From contig NZ_JAPCWE010000013.1 of NCBI RefSeq assembly GCF_025943985.1, positions 1-64,000 of the forward strand: a stretch of 64,000 bases of DNA, given 5' to 3'. The position numbers and the translations under genes were made by a program. This DNA is from Anaerorudis cellulosivorans. Lineage in GTDB: Bacteria; Bacteroidota; Bacteroidia; Bacteroidales; Dysgonomonadaceae. The notes under the pieces were generated by a model. The model was not told the origin of the DNA and did no database searches. It saw only the letters and a list, made by a program, of their open reading frames with translations. Below are positions 26,104 to 34,769 of this stretch, in pieces (position 1 is the stretch's first letter; the number at the start of each line of letters is the position of its first letter).

Positions 26104-27021
26104 CTATTTTTTCTTCTTTTGGTATTCTTTTTTACCTTTGTTTTTAGCTCTATTTATAGCCGATGCTTTGGGTGTATTTGCAGGTTCAGGTTTTTTCTTA
26201 AGAGCAGATACAATTAATGCTATTCCCCAAATGATAAAAGGAATACTAAGCCATTGGCCAAGAATCAAACCGGTATGATCGCGTAACATAATTTCAAAAT
26301 CGACCTGAACATTTTTTATGTATTCGATTAAAAAACGAGCCACAAAAATCAGCGTTAATCCAACACCGGTAATCAAACCTTTTCTGTCTTTGGCATCGGT
26401 TTTCCAATACATATACATACATACCCCAAAAACGAACAGGTAAATGAGTGCTTCGTAAATTTGAGTAGGATGCGAAGGTTCGGAATAAACCGGCTCTGCT
26501 CCATTCATCCAGGCATACGTATTGGTAATGAATCGAAAACCCCACGGAAGATCGGTAGGACCACCATAAATTTCGTGATTCATGAGATTGCCCAACCGAA
26601 TCATGGCTGCCGTGAAACCGGTGGGGACCATTAATCGATCAAATGTCCACAGCATGCTCAACTTGGTCACCCGTCTTGAGTATAGCAGGACAGCTATAAT
26701 AATCCCCAAAACGCCTCCGTGACTGGCTAGTCCGCCTTTCCAGATTTTCAAAATTTCCACAGGATGCGACAAATAATATTGCGGTTCGTAAAATAAACAA
26801 TGCCCCAACCTGGCTCCCACAATTATGCCTATAATTGTGTAAATGAACAATGAATCGAACCATTTTTCGGGAAGATTTTCGCGCTTGAAAATTTGTTGCA
26901 CAATATATACCGCCACAATCAGTCCGATGACCCATAACAAGCCATACCAACGAATCTCACGACCAAAAACAGTAAAAAGGGTGGGATCCACATTCCATGT
27001 TACATATAACAGTGTGTTCAT
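26104..27021 (-). CDS. lgt: prolipoprotein diacylglyceryl transferase
   Basis: Lgt transfers diacylglycerol from phosphatidylglycerol to the lipobox cysteine of prolipoproteins, the first step of lipoprotein maturation. The 305-residue membrane protein shows WYGLLWVIG, GARLGHCLFYEPQYY, SHGGVLGIIIAVL, RLGNLMNHEIYGGPTDLPWG (the signature loop near 141-160) and SHPTQIYEA. The C-terminal tail is very lysine-rich (KKEYQKKKK) and cytoplasmic. A -7 box (27039-27046) lies 18 bases upstream. Confidence 0.96.
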   Translation of the reverse strand: MNTLLYVTWNVDPTLFTVFGREIRWYGLLWVIGLIVAVYIVQQIFKRENLPEKWFDSLFIYTIIGIIVGARLGHCLFYEPQYYLSHPVEILKIWKGGLASHGGVLGIIIAVLLYSRRVTKLSMLWTFDRLMVPTGFTAAMIRLGNLMNHEIYGGPTDLPWGFRFITNTYAWMNGAEPVYSEPSHPTQIYEALIYLFVFGVCMYMYWKTDAKDRKGLITGVGLTLIFVARFLIEYIKNVQVDFEIMLRDHTGLILGQWLSIPFIIWGIALIVSALKKKPEPANTPKASAINRAKNKGKKEYQKKKK

Positions 27022-27038
27022 TGGTTTTTAATTTGTGG

Positions 27039-27046
27039 CAAAGATA
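27039..27046 (-). promoter_or_regulatory. -7 box of lgt
   Basis: The minus strand reads TATCTTTG, a consensus -7 box. The lgt ATG starts 18 bases downstream. No -33 box was found at the right distance. Confidence 0.35.
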
Positions 27047-27353
27047 GTCAATTTTATTAGATATATACTTTTCATGGGAGCAATTTCCGAAAACAGCGAA
27101 TTAAACCCGTATAAGCAGCTACCCGGGCGGCACCTTCTCCGTACCAAGGCTGCACCATCCTCGCTCCAACTCCGCTCTTCGATTTTGCATTTTTTGATGT
27201 TTATATTCAGGTCGGTTTTACACTGAACCGACATAATTCGGGGGTTTTGTCCCTGCTATAGAGCAAGCATGAAGCGAACGTTCTACATGTATGCTGCAAT
27301 TATCAGGTCATCTTTTAAGGGTTTCTCGTTCCGGAGAAAAAATGCATATAAAT

Positions 27354-27403
27354 AAAAAAACGGAAAATAACTTTCATCAATTGAAGTCATTCTCCGTTTT
27401 TTT
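27354..27403. terminator. bidirectional intrinsic terminator after the baeRF gene
   Basis: A 14-pair stem with two mismatches (from ACGGA at 27360-27364 to TCCGT at 27393-27397, inner arm AACTT/AAGT) has an A run on one side and a T run on the other. It is 17 bases beyond the baeRF stop on the minus strand. Confidence 0.75.
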
Positions 27404-27419
27404 CTTTCTTTTTTGTTAA

Positions 27420-28616
27420 TTACCAGCGCACTATACCGGCAATACCTTGTAATTCGTTATACAGTTTTTCTTTCATTGCTCCATCGACAAATTCTATTCG
27501 AGTAGCATATTGGGCAGCCAACAGAAACACTTCTTTTTTTAACTCGACTTCTTCATAGGATGGATCAAGCTCCTGCGCTTCTTCAGGATTGGCGAAAATC
27601 ATCTCGTCTTTACATTTATATACCTTAGCATGTAAATCCCAAGGCAAAATCAACACCTGAAGACGAGCCATCTGAATAGCTTCCAGCACATTTTGCAAAC
27701 CACAAACACCTTTTGGACTTTGTGCATCGGCGATTAATTGCATTTCTTCGCGTTCTTCGGCTTCCCTTAATACAGGCGCTATTCGTTCCAACACATCTTT
27801 CGAAGAAGGATTTTCGGTATCTAACGGATTGGATACATATCCGATTATTAACTCGCGAATATGACGATTCAAATGGTTTTCGAATAATTTCACTTCCCAA
27901 TCATTTCCCATCAATATCAGTCGGTCCAACCCTAAGTCGAGTACCGATTTTTCTACCATCTGAGCCAATCTTACATACAATTTGTGAGAAAAGGTTTGGA
28001 TCCTGGCTTTTTGTCTGTCTTTGAATTTCAATTTGTCGTTAAATGTTCTTTCTTCCAATACTCCCGACTCGATAATTTGTGCATATTCATTGAATTCTTT
28101 CCATTCATCCGGCGTTATTTCAGCAAAAGTCTCCGTAATTTCCTCGATTTCGTTTAAAAATGCTTCGTAAAATCTCCATTTGCTGCCATAAACATGTACT
28201 ACCCCCACTCTGTAAAATTCATCAAAAGCATAAAGAATTGGCAATACATACGGTTTTCCGAAATGCGTTTCAACTCTCCCTCTTACCAAATCTACAACGG
28301 GCAATTCTACCTGTAATTCAAAATGTTCGACTTCCAATTCATTTTTATCGTTAACCCATGCAAAAAGTGCCAACGTACGAGCCCCTACGATAAGCTGATC
28401 GATGAAAACGATCAATTCGTCATAAAATGTTTTGCCTTTTTTCAAGTTTACCTTAAGCTCGTCCATCGACTTTAACGTATTTTTCAGTCGTCCATGCCAT
28501 GCTCTTCCAAAATTATCCGGATCAGCAGGATTAACATTGCAGTATACAGACAATACCGGTTTATCTACACTGCTAATGATTTTTTTGAATCGTTGGATAT
28601 CCTTTTTGCTTATCAT
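27420..28616 (-). CDS. bacterial archaeo-eukaryotic release factor-like (baeRF) protein
   Basis: This 398-residue cytoplasmic protein resembles the eRF1/Vms1 superfamily in bacteria. The opening (VDKPVLSVYCNVNPAD) and the RVETHFGKPYVLPI strand match the first domain; YAFDEFYRVGVVHVYGSKWRFYEAF and DLGLDRLILMGNDWEVKLFENHL the middle one; and EAIQMARLQVLILPWDL with a closing ATRIEFVDGAMKEKL...GIAGIVRW the third, like eRF1 domain 3. No GGQ catalytic tripeptide is visible, so it is not a classical peptide-release factor. Relatives may act in ribosome rescue or tRNA cleavage. Assigned by recalled pattern only. Confidence 0.65.
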   Translation of the reverse strand: MISKKDIQRFKKIISSVDKPVLSVYCNVNPADPDNFGRAWHGRLKNTLKSMDELKVNLKKGKTFYDELIVFIDQLIVGARTLALFAWVNDKNELEVEHFELQVELPVVDLVRGRVETHFGKPYVLPILYAFDEFYRVGVVHVYGSKWRFYEAFLNEIEEITETFAEITPDEWKEFNEYAQIIESGVLEERTFNDKLKFKDRQKARIQTFSHKLYVRLAQMVEKSVLDLGLDRLILMGNDWEVKLFENHLNRHIRELIIGYVSNPLDTENPSSKDVLERIAPVLREAEEREEMQLIADAQSPKGVCGLQNVLEAIQMARLQVLILPWDLHAKVYKCKDEMIFANPEEAQELDPSYEEVELKKEVFLLAAQYATRIEFVDGAMKEKLYNELQGIAGIVRW

Positions 28617-28792
28617 AACATTAAATTTTTATAATTAATACGCCTTCATTAGGAATTGGTACAAAAACTATGCAATTGTAATTAAGTAAAAATAATCGGC
28701 GGGGCCAACCATCGATCTTTGATTCCTGTTATTCTTTTTGTTTTTAAGCTTTTATACTACTTAGGAGCGTAAATTTATTTATACAACTTTTG

Positions 28793-29506
28793 TTATGGTT
28801 TTATGAAATGATTGCCGTTAAATGACAATATGGCATAATCATAATCATAATCATCGCCGCCACTTTCTTCCTCCTCTTCCTCGTCTTCCTCACGGACCAT
28901 CAAGGGTTTTTGCGGGCCTTGTTTTCTTAAAACAACAGCCATCATTAAACCGCTAATGGCTCCTGAAAGATGCGATTCCCACGAAATTTGCGTATCTATC
29001 TTTTCCGAAAAAGGGAAAATGCTCCATATCATGCTCCCGTATATAAATATAACGACCAACGATAAGGCGATCAACGGAACATGTTTTCTGAAAATACCGC
29101 TGAAAAACAAGAAAAAAATCAGGGCAAAAATCAAACCGCTGGATCCGATATGATACGATTCGCGCCCGATAATCCATGTGAATACACCGCTAAGAAGCCA
29201 CAAATAAACAAACGACTTAAAAGCAATCTGACTGTAGAAATAAAATAAACACCACATTAAAATCAACATCGGAATCGTATTGGAAAATAAATGAGAAACC
29301 GATTCATGAATCAACGGTGCAAAGACGATTCCCGCCAAGCCTTGGGTATGACGAGGAAGGATTCCCAGTCTGAAAAGATCGAATCCGAAAATATTCGAAA
29401 CATATAAACCAAAAATCAACCAGAGAAAGACAATATATACAATCGGCGGAATCAGCGCTAAACGCATCCGCTTTTTTTCTCGGGCTATTTCACTATTCTC
29501 GCTCAT
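28793..29506 (-). CDS. rhomboid family intramembrane serine protease
   Basis: I place the start at 29506 (MSENSEIARE) rather than 29530, because the preceding eight codons look like upstream sequence. The 237-residue protein has six or seven membrane helices, the HESVSHLFSN motif (HxxxxHxxxN) in the second core helix, GSSG with the nucleophilic serine, and SHLSGAISG carrying the catalytic histidine. It ends with an acidic cytoplasmic tail of consecutive glutamates. It cleaves membrane proteins within the bilayer; the substrate is unknown. Confidence 0.9.
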   Translation of the reverse strand: MSENSEIAREKKRMRLALIPPIVYIVFLWLIFGLYVSNIFGFDLFRLGILPRHTQGLAGIVFAPLIHESVSHLFSNTIPMLILMWCLFYFYSQIAFKSFVYLWLLSGVFTWIIGRESYHIGSSGLIFALIFFLFFSGIFRKHVPLIALSLVVIFIYGSMIWSIFPFSEKIDTQISWESHLSGAISGLMMAVVLRKQGPQKPLMVREEDEEEEEESGGDDYDYDYAILSFNGNHFIKP

Positions 29507-29622
29507 CGATTTACTAAAAAAATAGAACAAAATATGAAAATTCAGTTCTTGTCAAAAACAATAATATTCCGTATCCTCAAAGATATTTACAAATTATCGA
29601 AATAAAAAAACAATTGAATTTT

Positions 29623-29653
29623 TTTGTAAATAATATTAAATTATCTATCTTTC
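29623..29653 (+). promoter_or_regulatory. promoter of the glycogen operon
   Basis: A -33 TTTG (29623-29626) and a -7 TATCTTTC (29646-29653, one mismatch) are 19 bases apart. The debranching-enzyme ATG is 43 bases downstream. Confidence 0.5.
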
Positions 29654-29696
29654 GAAAAGAATTAAACACACATTTATTATTTTAAATTTACTAGCA

Positions 29697-31664
29697 ATGA
29701 GTTATCTTAAATTCGATAGACGTTTAATGATAAATCTGGAATATTCGTTATATCGAAGTGTTCTGAGGACAAACAGAAAAGGTGCTTATCAAAACACATC
29801 TATTTCGGGGTGTAATACCAGTAAATATCAAGGATTGCTGGTAATGCCCGTCCCTTATCTCGACGATGAAAATCATGTGATTCTATCTGCTGTCGATGAA
29901 ACTATTATTCAACATGGAGCCGAATTTAACCTGGGAATTCACAAATATAGCGGAGATATTTATTATCCGAGAGGACATCAATACATTCATGAATTCAATT
30001 GTGACAGCGTTCCTCAAACCATTTACAGAGTGGGTGGCGTTCTTCTTTCCAAAGAAACTATGTTTTCATCGCGAGAAAACAGATTGATGATCCGATATAA
30101 ACTGATCGACGCACATTCTCCCACTATCATCCGATTTAAACCGTTTTTGGCCTTTCGAAAAGCTTCGCAATTAACGAGAGAGAACGATCAGGTCGATCGC
30201 TCGTACCGACAGGTTGAAAACGGTATCAGCACATGTATGTACTTTGGATACCCGGAACTTTTCCTTCAATTCAACAAAAAACCCGAATTTATATATCATT
30301 CCGATTGGTACCGCGGAATCGAATACATTCAAGACCAACAAAATGGGGATTCGTATCAAGAGGATCTTTACGTTCCCGGTTATTTCGAAATGTCTATCGA
30401 AAAAGATGAAGAAATTATTTTATCGGCAAGCGACATAGTGGTAGATACTTCTATCTTGTTTGATGAATTTGAGTATGAATTAAGGAAACGCACCCCTCGT
30501 TCCAATTTTTATAATTGCCTTAGAAATTCGAGTCACCAATTTTTTTATATCCCCAAAAACGAGGAAACGTATTTATTGGCCGGTTATCCCTGGTTTAAGG
30601 TACGTGCGCGGGATCTATTTATTTCACTGCCGGGTTCTACGCTTGCAGTAGATAGGGTCGATGATTTCGAAAAAATAATGGATTCGTCAATTCCTCATTT
30701 AATGGATTTTATGGAGGAAAAACCGTTGAAAAATATCATTAAACAAATCGAAGATCCTGATGTCCTTTTATGGGTAGTTTGGGCATTGCAACAATACCGG
30801 AAAGAAAATAACGAGACGTCCAATGAAAAGTATACTCCTTTTCTTTTTTTCATCATGAAATATATTTTAACGAACAAACATCCCAACTTAAAGGTTAATA
30901 ATGAAACCGGTTTGGTTTATACAGACGGACACGATGTTGCCGTGAGTTGGATGAATGCTACGCTGAACGGAAAACCTGTAGTTCCCAGATCGGGTTATTT
31001 GGTTGAATTTAATGCTCTTTGGTATAATGCTTTGTGTTTTGCCGAAGAAATAGCCGAAATTACAAAGGATAAAGAATTGACAACGTTGTTTCGTGAAAAA
31101 ATAGAAATTGTGAGGCGGACATTTGTAACTACATTTATGAACGAAGCCGGATATTTATACGATTATGTGGAAAACGATTATCGCGACGTAAACGTTCGCC
31201 CAAATATGATTTTTGCCGTTTCGCTCGACTATTCACCACTGGAACGCAGTCAACAAAAATCGGTAATCGATTATGTGACAAAAGAATTGCTGAGCAATTG
31301 TGGCATCCGGTCGCTAAGTCCTAAAAGCGGCAATTTTAAACCGCATTACGAAGGCAGCCCTGAAGAAAAAACTTTTGCTTACTTTAATGGCATGGCTTTT
31401 CCATGGCTTTTTGGCTCCTATATCGAGGCTTATCTTAGAGTTTTCCACAAAAGCGGTTTATCATTAGCCGACAGAATTATGGTGGCAATGGAAGATGAAA
31501 TGCAAAACAACTGCATCGGTACTATTTCAGAAATGTACGATTCTACGCCTCCATTTCTCGGACGAGGGGGATTCTCCTTTGCCATGAGCGTTTCGGAATT
31601 GCTTCGGGCACTAAAATTAATGAAGTCTTATGAAAGTGAACCTCAAAAAGGATCGACGATATAG
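29697..31664 (+). CDS. glycogen debranching enzyme, GH133
   Basis: The 655-residue protein is an amylo-alpha-1,6-glucosidase: it cleaves the single glucose left at branch points of glycogen. The N-terminal beta domain (YSLYRSVLRTNRKGAYQNTSISGCNTSKYQGLLV) is typical of prokaryotic GDE_N. The C-terminal (alpha/alpha)6 barrel starts near 290 with AGYPWFKVRARDLFISLPG and contains TDGHDVAVSWMNATLNGKPVVPRSGYLVEFNALWYNAL, a hallmark stretch near 408-450, and PWLFGSYIEAYLRVF. No signal peptide. First gene of a three-gene operon; the next ATG is two bases past the stop. Confidence 0.94.
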   Translation: MSYLKFDRRLMINLEYSLYRSVLRTNRKGAYQNTSISGCNTSKYQGLLVMPVPYLDDENHVILSAVDETIIQHGAEFNLGIHKYSGDIYYPRGHQYIHEFNCDSVPQTIYRVGGVLLSKETMFSSRENRLMIRYKLIDAHSPTIIRFKPFLAFRKASQLTRENDQVDRSYRQVENGISTCMYFGYPELFLQFNKKPEFIYHSDWYRGIEYIQDQQNGDSYQEDLYVPGYFEMSIEKDEEIILSASDIVVDTSILFDEFEYELRKRTPRSNFYNCLRNSSHQFFYIPKNEETYLLAGYPWFKVRARDLFISLPGSTLAVDRVDDFEKIMDSSIPHLMDFMEEKPLKNIIKQIEDPDVLLWVVWALQQYRKENNETSNEKYTPFLFFIMKYILTNKHPNLKVNNETGLVYTDGHDVAVSWMNATLNGKPVVPRSGYLVEFNALWYNALCFAEEIAEITKDKELTTLFREKIEIVRRTFVTTFMNEAGYLYDYVENDYRDVNVRPNMIFAVSLDYSPLERSQQKSVIDYVTKELLSNCGIRSLSPKSGNFKPHYEGSPEEKTFAYFNGMAFPWLFGSYIEAYLRVFHKSGLSLADRIMVAMEDEMQNNCIGTISEMYDSTPPFLGRGGFSFAMSVSELLRALKLMKSYESEPQKGSTI

Positions 31665-31666
31665 AA

Positions 31667-32929
31667 ATGAAAGTTTTGATGTTTGGGTGGGAATTTCCAC
31701 CTCATATTCTCGGCGGACTCGGAACTGCCTGTTATGGAATAACAAAGGGCCTTTCCATGCAACCGGACATGGAGATCACCTTTGTAATACCTAGAACTTG
31801 GGGTGACGAGGATCAGAGTTTTGTAAAAATATTGGGGGCAAACAGCACACCTATTGTATGGCGCGATGTGGCATGGGAAACAGTTAGGGATCGCCTGGGA
31901 AAATTTATGGCTCCTCAGGAATATTATCGCTTGCGTGATCATATTTACGCCGATTTCAGCTACATACACACGAATGATTTGGGTTGCATTGAATTTTCGG
32001 GACGTTACCCATCCAATATTTTGGAAGAAATCAACAATTATTCTATCGTAGCCGGCGTAATTGCCCGAACGTACGATTTTGACGTTATTCATGCGCACGA
32101 TTGGCTTACTTATCCTGCAGGCCTTCATGCCAAAAGTGTCACCGGGAAACCACTTGTTATCCATGTTCATGCAACCGAATTCGACCGCAGTCGCGGAAAA
32201 CCCAACCCTGTTGTCTATGGCATTGAAAAAGATGGGATGGACCACTGCGACAAAATTATTTGCGTAAGCAATTTGACGCGAAAAACCGTAATCAATAATT
32301 ATCATCAACCGGAGGATAAAGTAGTGACGGTTCATAATGCAGTAGACCCATTGAGTCCCGAAATCGAAGCGATCGAACGATTGGCCGGCGTTCCGGAAAA
32401 GATTGTCACTTTTCTCGGTCGTATTACCATGCAAAAAGGACCCGAATTTTTTGTTGAAGCAGCCACGCAGGTTCTCAAAAGAACAAATCATATCCGTTTT
32501 GTGATGGCCGGTAGTGGCGATATGCTAAATCAGATGATTCATATGGTGGCCGACAGAGGTATTGCCGACCGATTTCATTTTACCGGATTTCTTCGGGGGA
32601 AACAGGTGTATGAAATGTTCAAATCGAGTGATGTATATGTAATGCCTTCTGTTTCGGAGCCGTTTGGCATCTCCCCTCTCGAAGCCATGCAATGCGGCGT
32701 GCCTTGCATTATTTCGTATCAATCGGGTTGCTCCGAAATTCTGAATTATGTCATCAAAACCAATTATTGGGACGTGGATGCTATGGCTGATTCCATCTAT
32801 TCGCTTTGCACATATCCCGGCATATCCGAATTTCTTAAGGAAGAAGGGAAAAAAGAAGCGAACAACATAAAATGGGAATATGCTGCTCAAAAAGTATGCG
32901 ATATTTACAACCAACTCGTTTATAGATAA
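31667..32929 (+). CDS. GT4 glycosyltransferase, glycogen synthase-like
   Basis: The 420-residue GT-B fold protein has the N-terminal FGWEFPPHILGGLGTACYGITKGL loop of glycogen/starch-type synthases and the HAHDWLTYPAGL motif near 141. The C-terminal nucleotide-sugar site is YVMPSVSEPFGISPLEAMQCGVPCI, with the catalytic E-x7-E pair. It is similar to other Bacteroidota proteins that act as glycogen synthase in place of GlgA. It lies between a debranching enzyme and a GH57 amylase, which supports a role in alpha-glucan synthesis. Confidence 0.88.
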   Translation: MKVLMFGWEFPPHILGGLGTACYGITKGLSMQPDMEITFVIPRTWGDEDQSFVKILGANSTPIVWRDVAWETVRDRLGKFMAPQEYYRLRDHIYADFSYIHTNDLGCIEFSGRYPSNILEEINNYSIVAGVIARTYDFDVIHAHDWLTYPAGLHAKSVTGKPLVIHVHATEFDRSRGKPNPVVYGIEKDGMDHCDKIICVSNLTRKTVINNYHQPEDKVVTVHNAVDPLSPEIEAIERLAGVPEKIVTFLGRITMQKGPEFFVEAATQVLKRTNHIRFVMAGSGDMLNQMIHMVADRGIADRFHFTGFLRGKQVYEMFKSSDVYVMPSVSEPFGISPLEAMQCGVPCIISYQSGCSEILNYVIKTNYWDVDAMADSIYSLCTYPGISEFLKEEGKKEANNIKWEYAAQKVCDIYNQLVYR

Positions 32930-32954
32930 TTAATCAGAAAAGCATGATACTTGT

Positions 32955-34289
32955 ATGAAAAAAATTTGTTTTTATTTTCAAATTCATCAGCCCTTTCGTC
33001 TAAAAAGGTACCGCTTTTTCAATATCGGAAAAGATCATTACTATTACGACGATTATTCCAACGAAAGTATTCTTCAACAAATTGCGGATAAATCGTTTTT
33101 ACCTGCCAATCGCATGTTCTTGGATCTCGTCAATCTCTACAAAGGACGTTTTAAAATCGCGTTCTCCATTTCGGGTGTCGCATTGGATCAACTTGAAATC
33201 TATGCACCGGAGGTAATAGACGGACTTATGGAATTGAGCAAAACGGGAAATGTGGAATTCCTTGCCGAAACCTATGCCCATTCCCTTTCTTGCTTGGGTG
33301 ATCCCATCGAATTTCAAAGACAGGTGAAGCAACATGCCGAAAAAATAAAATTGCTGTTCGATCAGAAACCAACCGTATTCCGAAATACCGAACTTATTTA
33401 TTCCGACGAAATATCGGAATTGGTTTACAAGATGGGATATAAAAAAATGATTACTGAAGGTGCTAAACAGGTTTTAGGTTGGAAAAGCCCGAATTATGTT
33501 TATCACTCCGTAACCCAACCCAATATGAAGTTGCTGCTCAGAAACTCGGGGTTGACTGAAAATATTACGTTCCGTTTTTCCGATTACACTTGGCATGATT
33601 ATCCATTAACAGCAGAAAAATTCATCAGTTGGATAGCAGCAACTCCTCCGGAGGAAGAGATTATCAATCTTTTTATGAATTACGAAACATTTGGCAATTT
33701 GCAACCTTCCTATACCGGTATCTTCGAATTTATGAAAGCGTTGCCTCGTTTTGCTTTTGAAAATAATATCGAATTTGCTACGCCAAGTGAAATTCTCGAT
33801 GAGTATAAACCGGTTGGGCCAATATCGGTGCCCGATCCTATTTCATGGTCGGATGAGGAACGCGATCTAAGTGCATGGCTCGGAAACACATTGCAGCGCA
33901 GCGCCTTTAATACACTTTGCGGGATCAGCGAACGGGTTCGCTTGTGCGAAGACAGACGGTTAAAGCAGGATTGGCTTTACCTGCAAACCAGCGACCATTT
34001 TTATTATATGTCGACTAAGCATTTTTCGAAAGGAGAACCCTACACACGATTTAGCCCTTACCCCTCTCCCTATGATGCTTTTAACAACTACATGAATGTA
34101 TTAAGCGATTTTATTGCCCGCGTTAAAGCTCAATACCCCGATACGGTTCAAAATGAGGAGCTTGGCTCTCTTCTTACCATCATCCGCAATCAGGAAAAGA
34201 AAATCAAAAAATTAGAAGCCGAACTGAAAAGCATCAGGGAAGCCAATGTTGAGAAGTTTGTAAAGAAAGAAAAAGAAGAAGTAGAATAA
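32955..34289 (+). CDS. GH57 alpha-amylase or 4-alpha-glucanotransferase family protein
   Basis: The 444-residue cytoplasmic protein begins IHQPFRLKRYRFF, the family 57 opening. The motif ETYAHSLSCLGD near 107 and VFRNTELIYSDEISELVYKMGYKKM near 151-175 are characteristic, and NYETFG near 263 provides an acidic residue typical of the catalytic pair. It ends with a coiled coil (about 410-440), rich in Lys and Glu. GH57 enzymes cleave or transfer alpha-1,4-glucan. Last gene of the glycogen operon. Confidence 0.92.
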   Translation: MKKICFYFQIHQPFRLKRYRFFNIGKDHYYYDDYSNESILQQIADKSFLPANRMFLDLVNLYKGRFKIAFSISGVALDQLEIYAPEVIDGLMELSKTGNVEFLAETYAHSLSCLGDPIEFQRQVKQHAEKIKLLFDQKPTVFRNTELIYSDEISELVYKMGYKKMITEGAKQVLGWKSPNYVYHSVTQPNMKLLLRNSGLTENITFRFSDYTWHDYPLTAEKFISWIAATPPEEEIINLFMNYETFGNLQPSYTGIFEFMKALPRFAFENNIEFATPSEILDEYKPVGPISVPDPISWSDEERDLSAWLGNTLQRSAFNTLCGISERVRLCEDRRLKQDWLYLQTSDHFYYMSTKHFSKGEPYTRFSPYPSPYDAFNNYMNVLSDFIARVKAQYPDTVQNEELGSLLTIIRNQEKKIKKLEAELKSIREANVEKFVKKEKEEVE

Positions 34290-34314
34290 AAATTTCTATG
34301 TTTTAGAAATTTTT
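34288..34314. terminator. bidirectional terminator between GH57 and gldH
   Basis: AAAAATTTCTA (34288-34298) pairs perfectly with TAGAAATTTTT (34304-34314) around a five-base loop. The stem overlaps the stop codons of both convergent genes. Confidence 0.65.
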
Positions 34315-34769
34315 ACACCTATTCTTTCGATTCCCACCAACGGATCATCTTTCATAAAATGACGAATATAAAAACGATAATGAGTTACACTGTCCTTTGC
34401 CCTTATATTTTTTTTGCAGGGTACCGAAAGTTGATGCATGCCACCCCCACCCGAACTTAACCATTTTCCATATCGATCGCAAACCTTGCATTTTAACGTA
34501 TCGTATTGTAAAATGGTATCTTGCAAATTATTCCCTATCAGGAGCCACAAATCCTGATAGGGATAACTTTTGTTATGCATAATCACAATATCCGCTTGAT
34601 AGATATCGGATGGATTCAACCGAAGGGAGTCGAATTGGATACATATAACACTATCCCTCGGCCATTGTCCACTCGAAAGATGTTTAAAGGCATAATATTC
34701 GTTGTTCTCGTTGCACGACAAGAATATAACTGATAAACAGGTCAAGAAAAAATACGCCTTACTATTCAT
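34296..34769 (-). CDS. gldH: gliding motility lipoprotein GldH
   Basis: Starting at the ATG at 34769 the product has 157 residues, with a lipoprotein signal (LSVIFLSC). The body (FKHLSSGQWPRDSVICIQFD, YPYQDLWLLIGNN, GGGMHQLSV) matches GldH. In gliding Bacteroidota it belongs to the apparatus that also includes the type IX secretion system; in many non-gliding Bacteroidales gldH is retained without known motility. The longer frame to 34883 overlaps ricT and is rejected. Its ATG overlaps the 3' end of ricT by eight bases. Confidence 0.9.
   Translation of the reverse strand: MNSKAYFFLTCLSVIFLSCNENNEYYAFKHLSSGQWPRDSVICIQFDSLRLNPSDIYQADIVIMHNKSYPYQDLWLLIGNNLQDTILQYDTLKCKVCDRYGKWLSSGGGGMHQLSVPCKKNIRAKDSVTHYRFYIRHFMKDDPLVGIERIGVKISKT

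Larger units (their letters stand above)
27022..27419. other. intergenic region without a gene
   Basis: About 400 bases lack a convincing gene. They hold a -7 promoter box for lgt, a perfect seven-base inverted repeat (GTCGGTT at 27211-27217 with AACCGAC at 27226-27232) of unknown use, a GC-richer patch around 27110-27190 whose composition differs from the flanks, and the terminator of the baeRF gene at 27354-27403. A 68-codon minus-strand frame in the patch has no recognisable product. Confidence 0.6.

Noticed and set aside
27028-27234. 68-codon minus-strand frame in the lgt upstream gap
   Set aside because: No recognisable sequence, odd composition and an overlap with the lgt promoter box make a real gene unlikely.
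28617-28792. Looked for a CRISPR or direct-repeat array in the gap between the baeRF and rhomboid genes
   Set aside because: No repeated units of the required length occur here or elsewhere in the window.
31643-32491. 282-codon frame on the minus strand
   Set aside because: It is antisense to the GT4 gene, which has all the expected motifs; the antisense product has no recognisable features.
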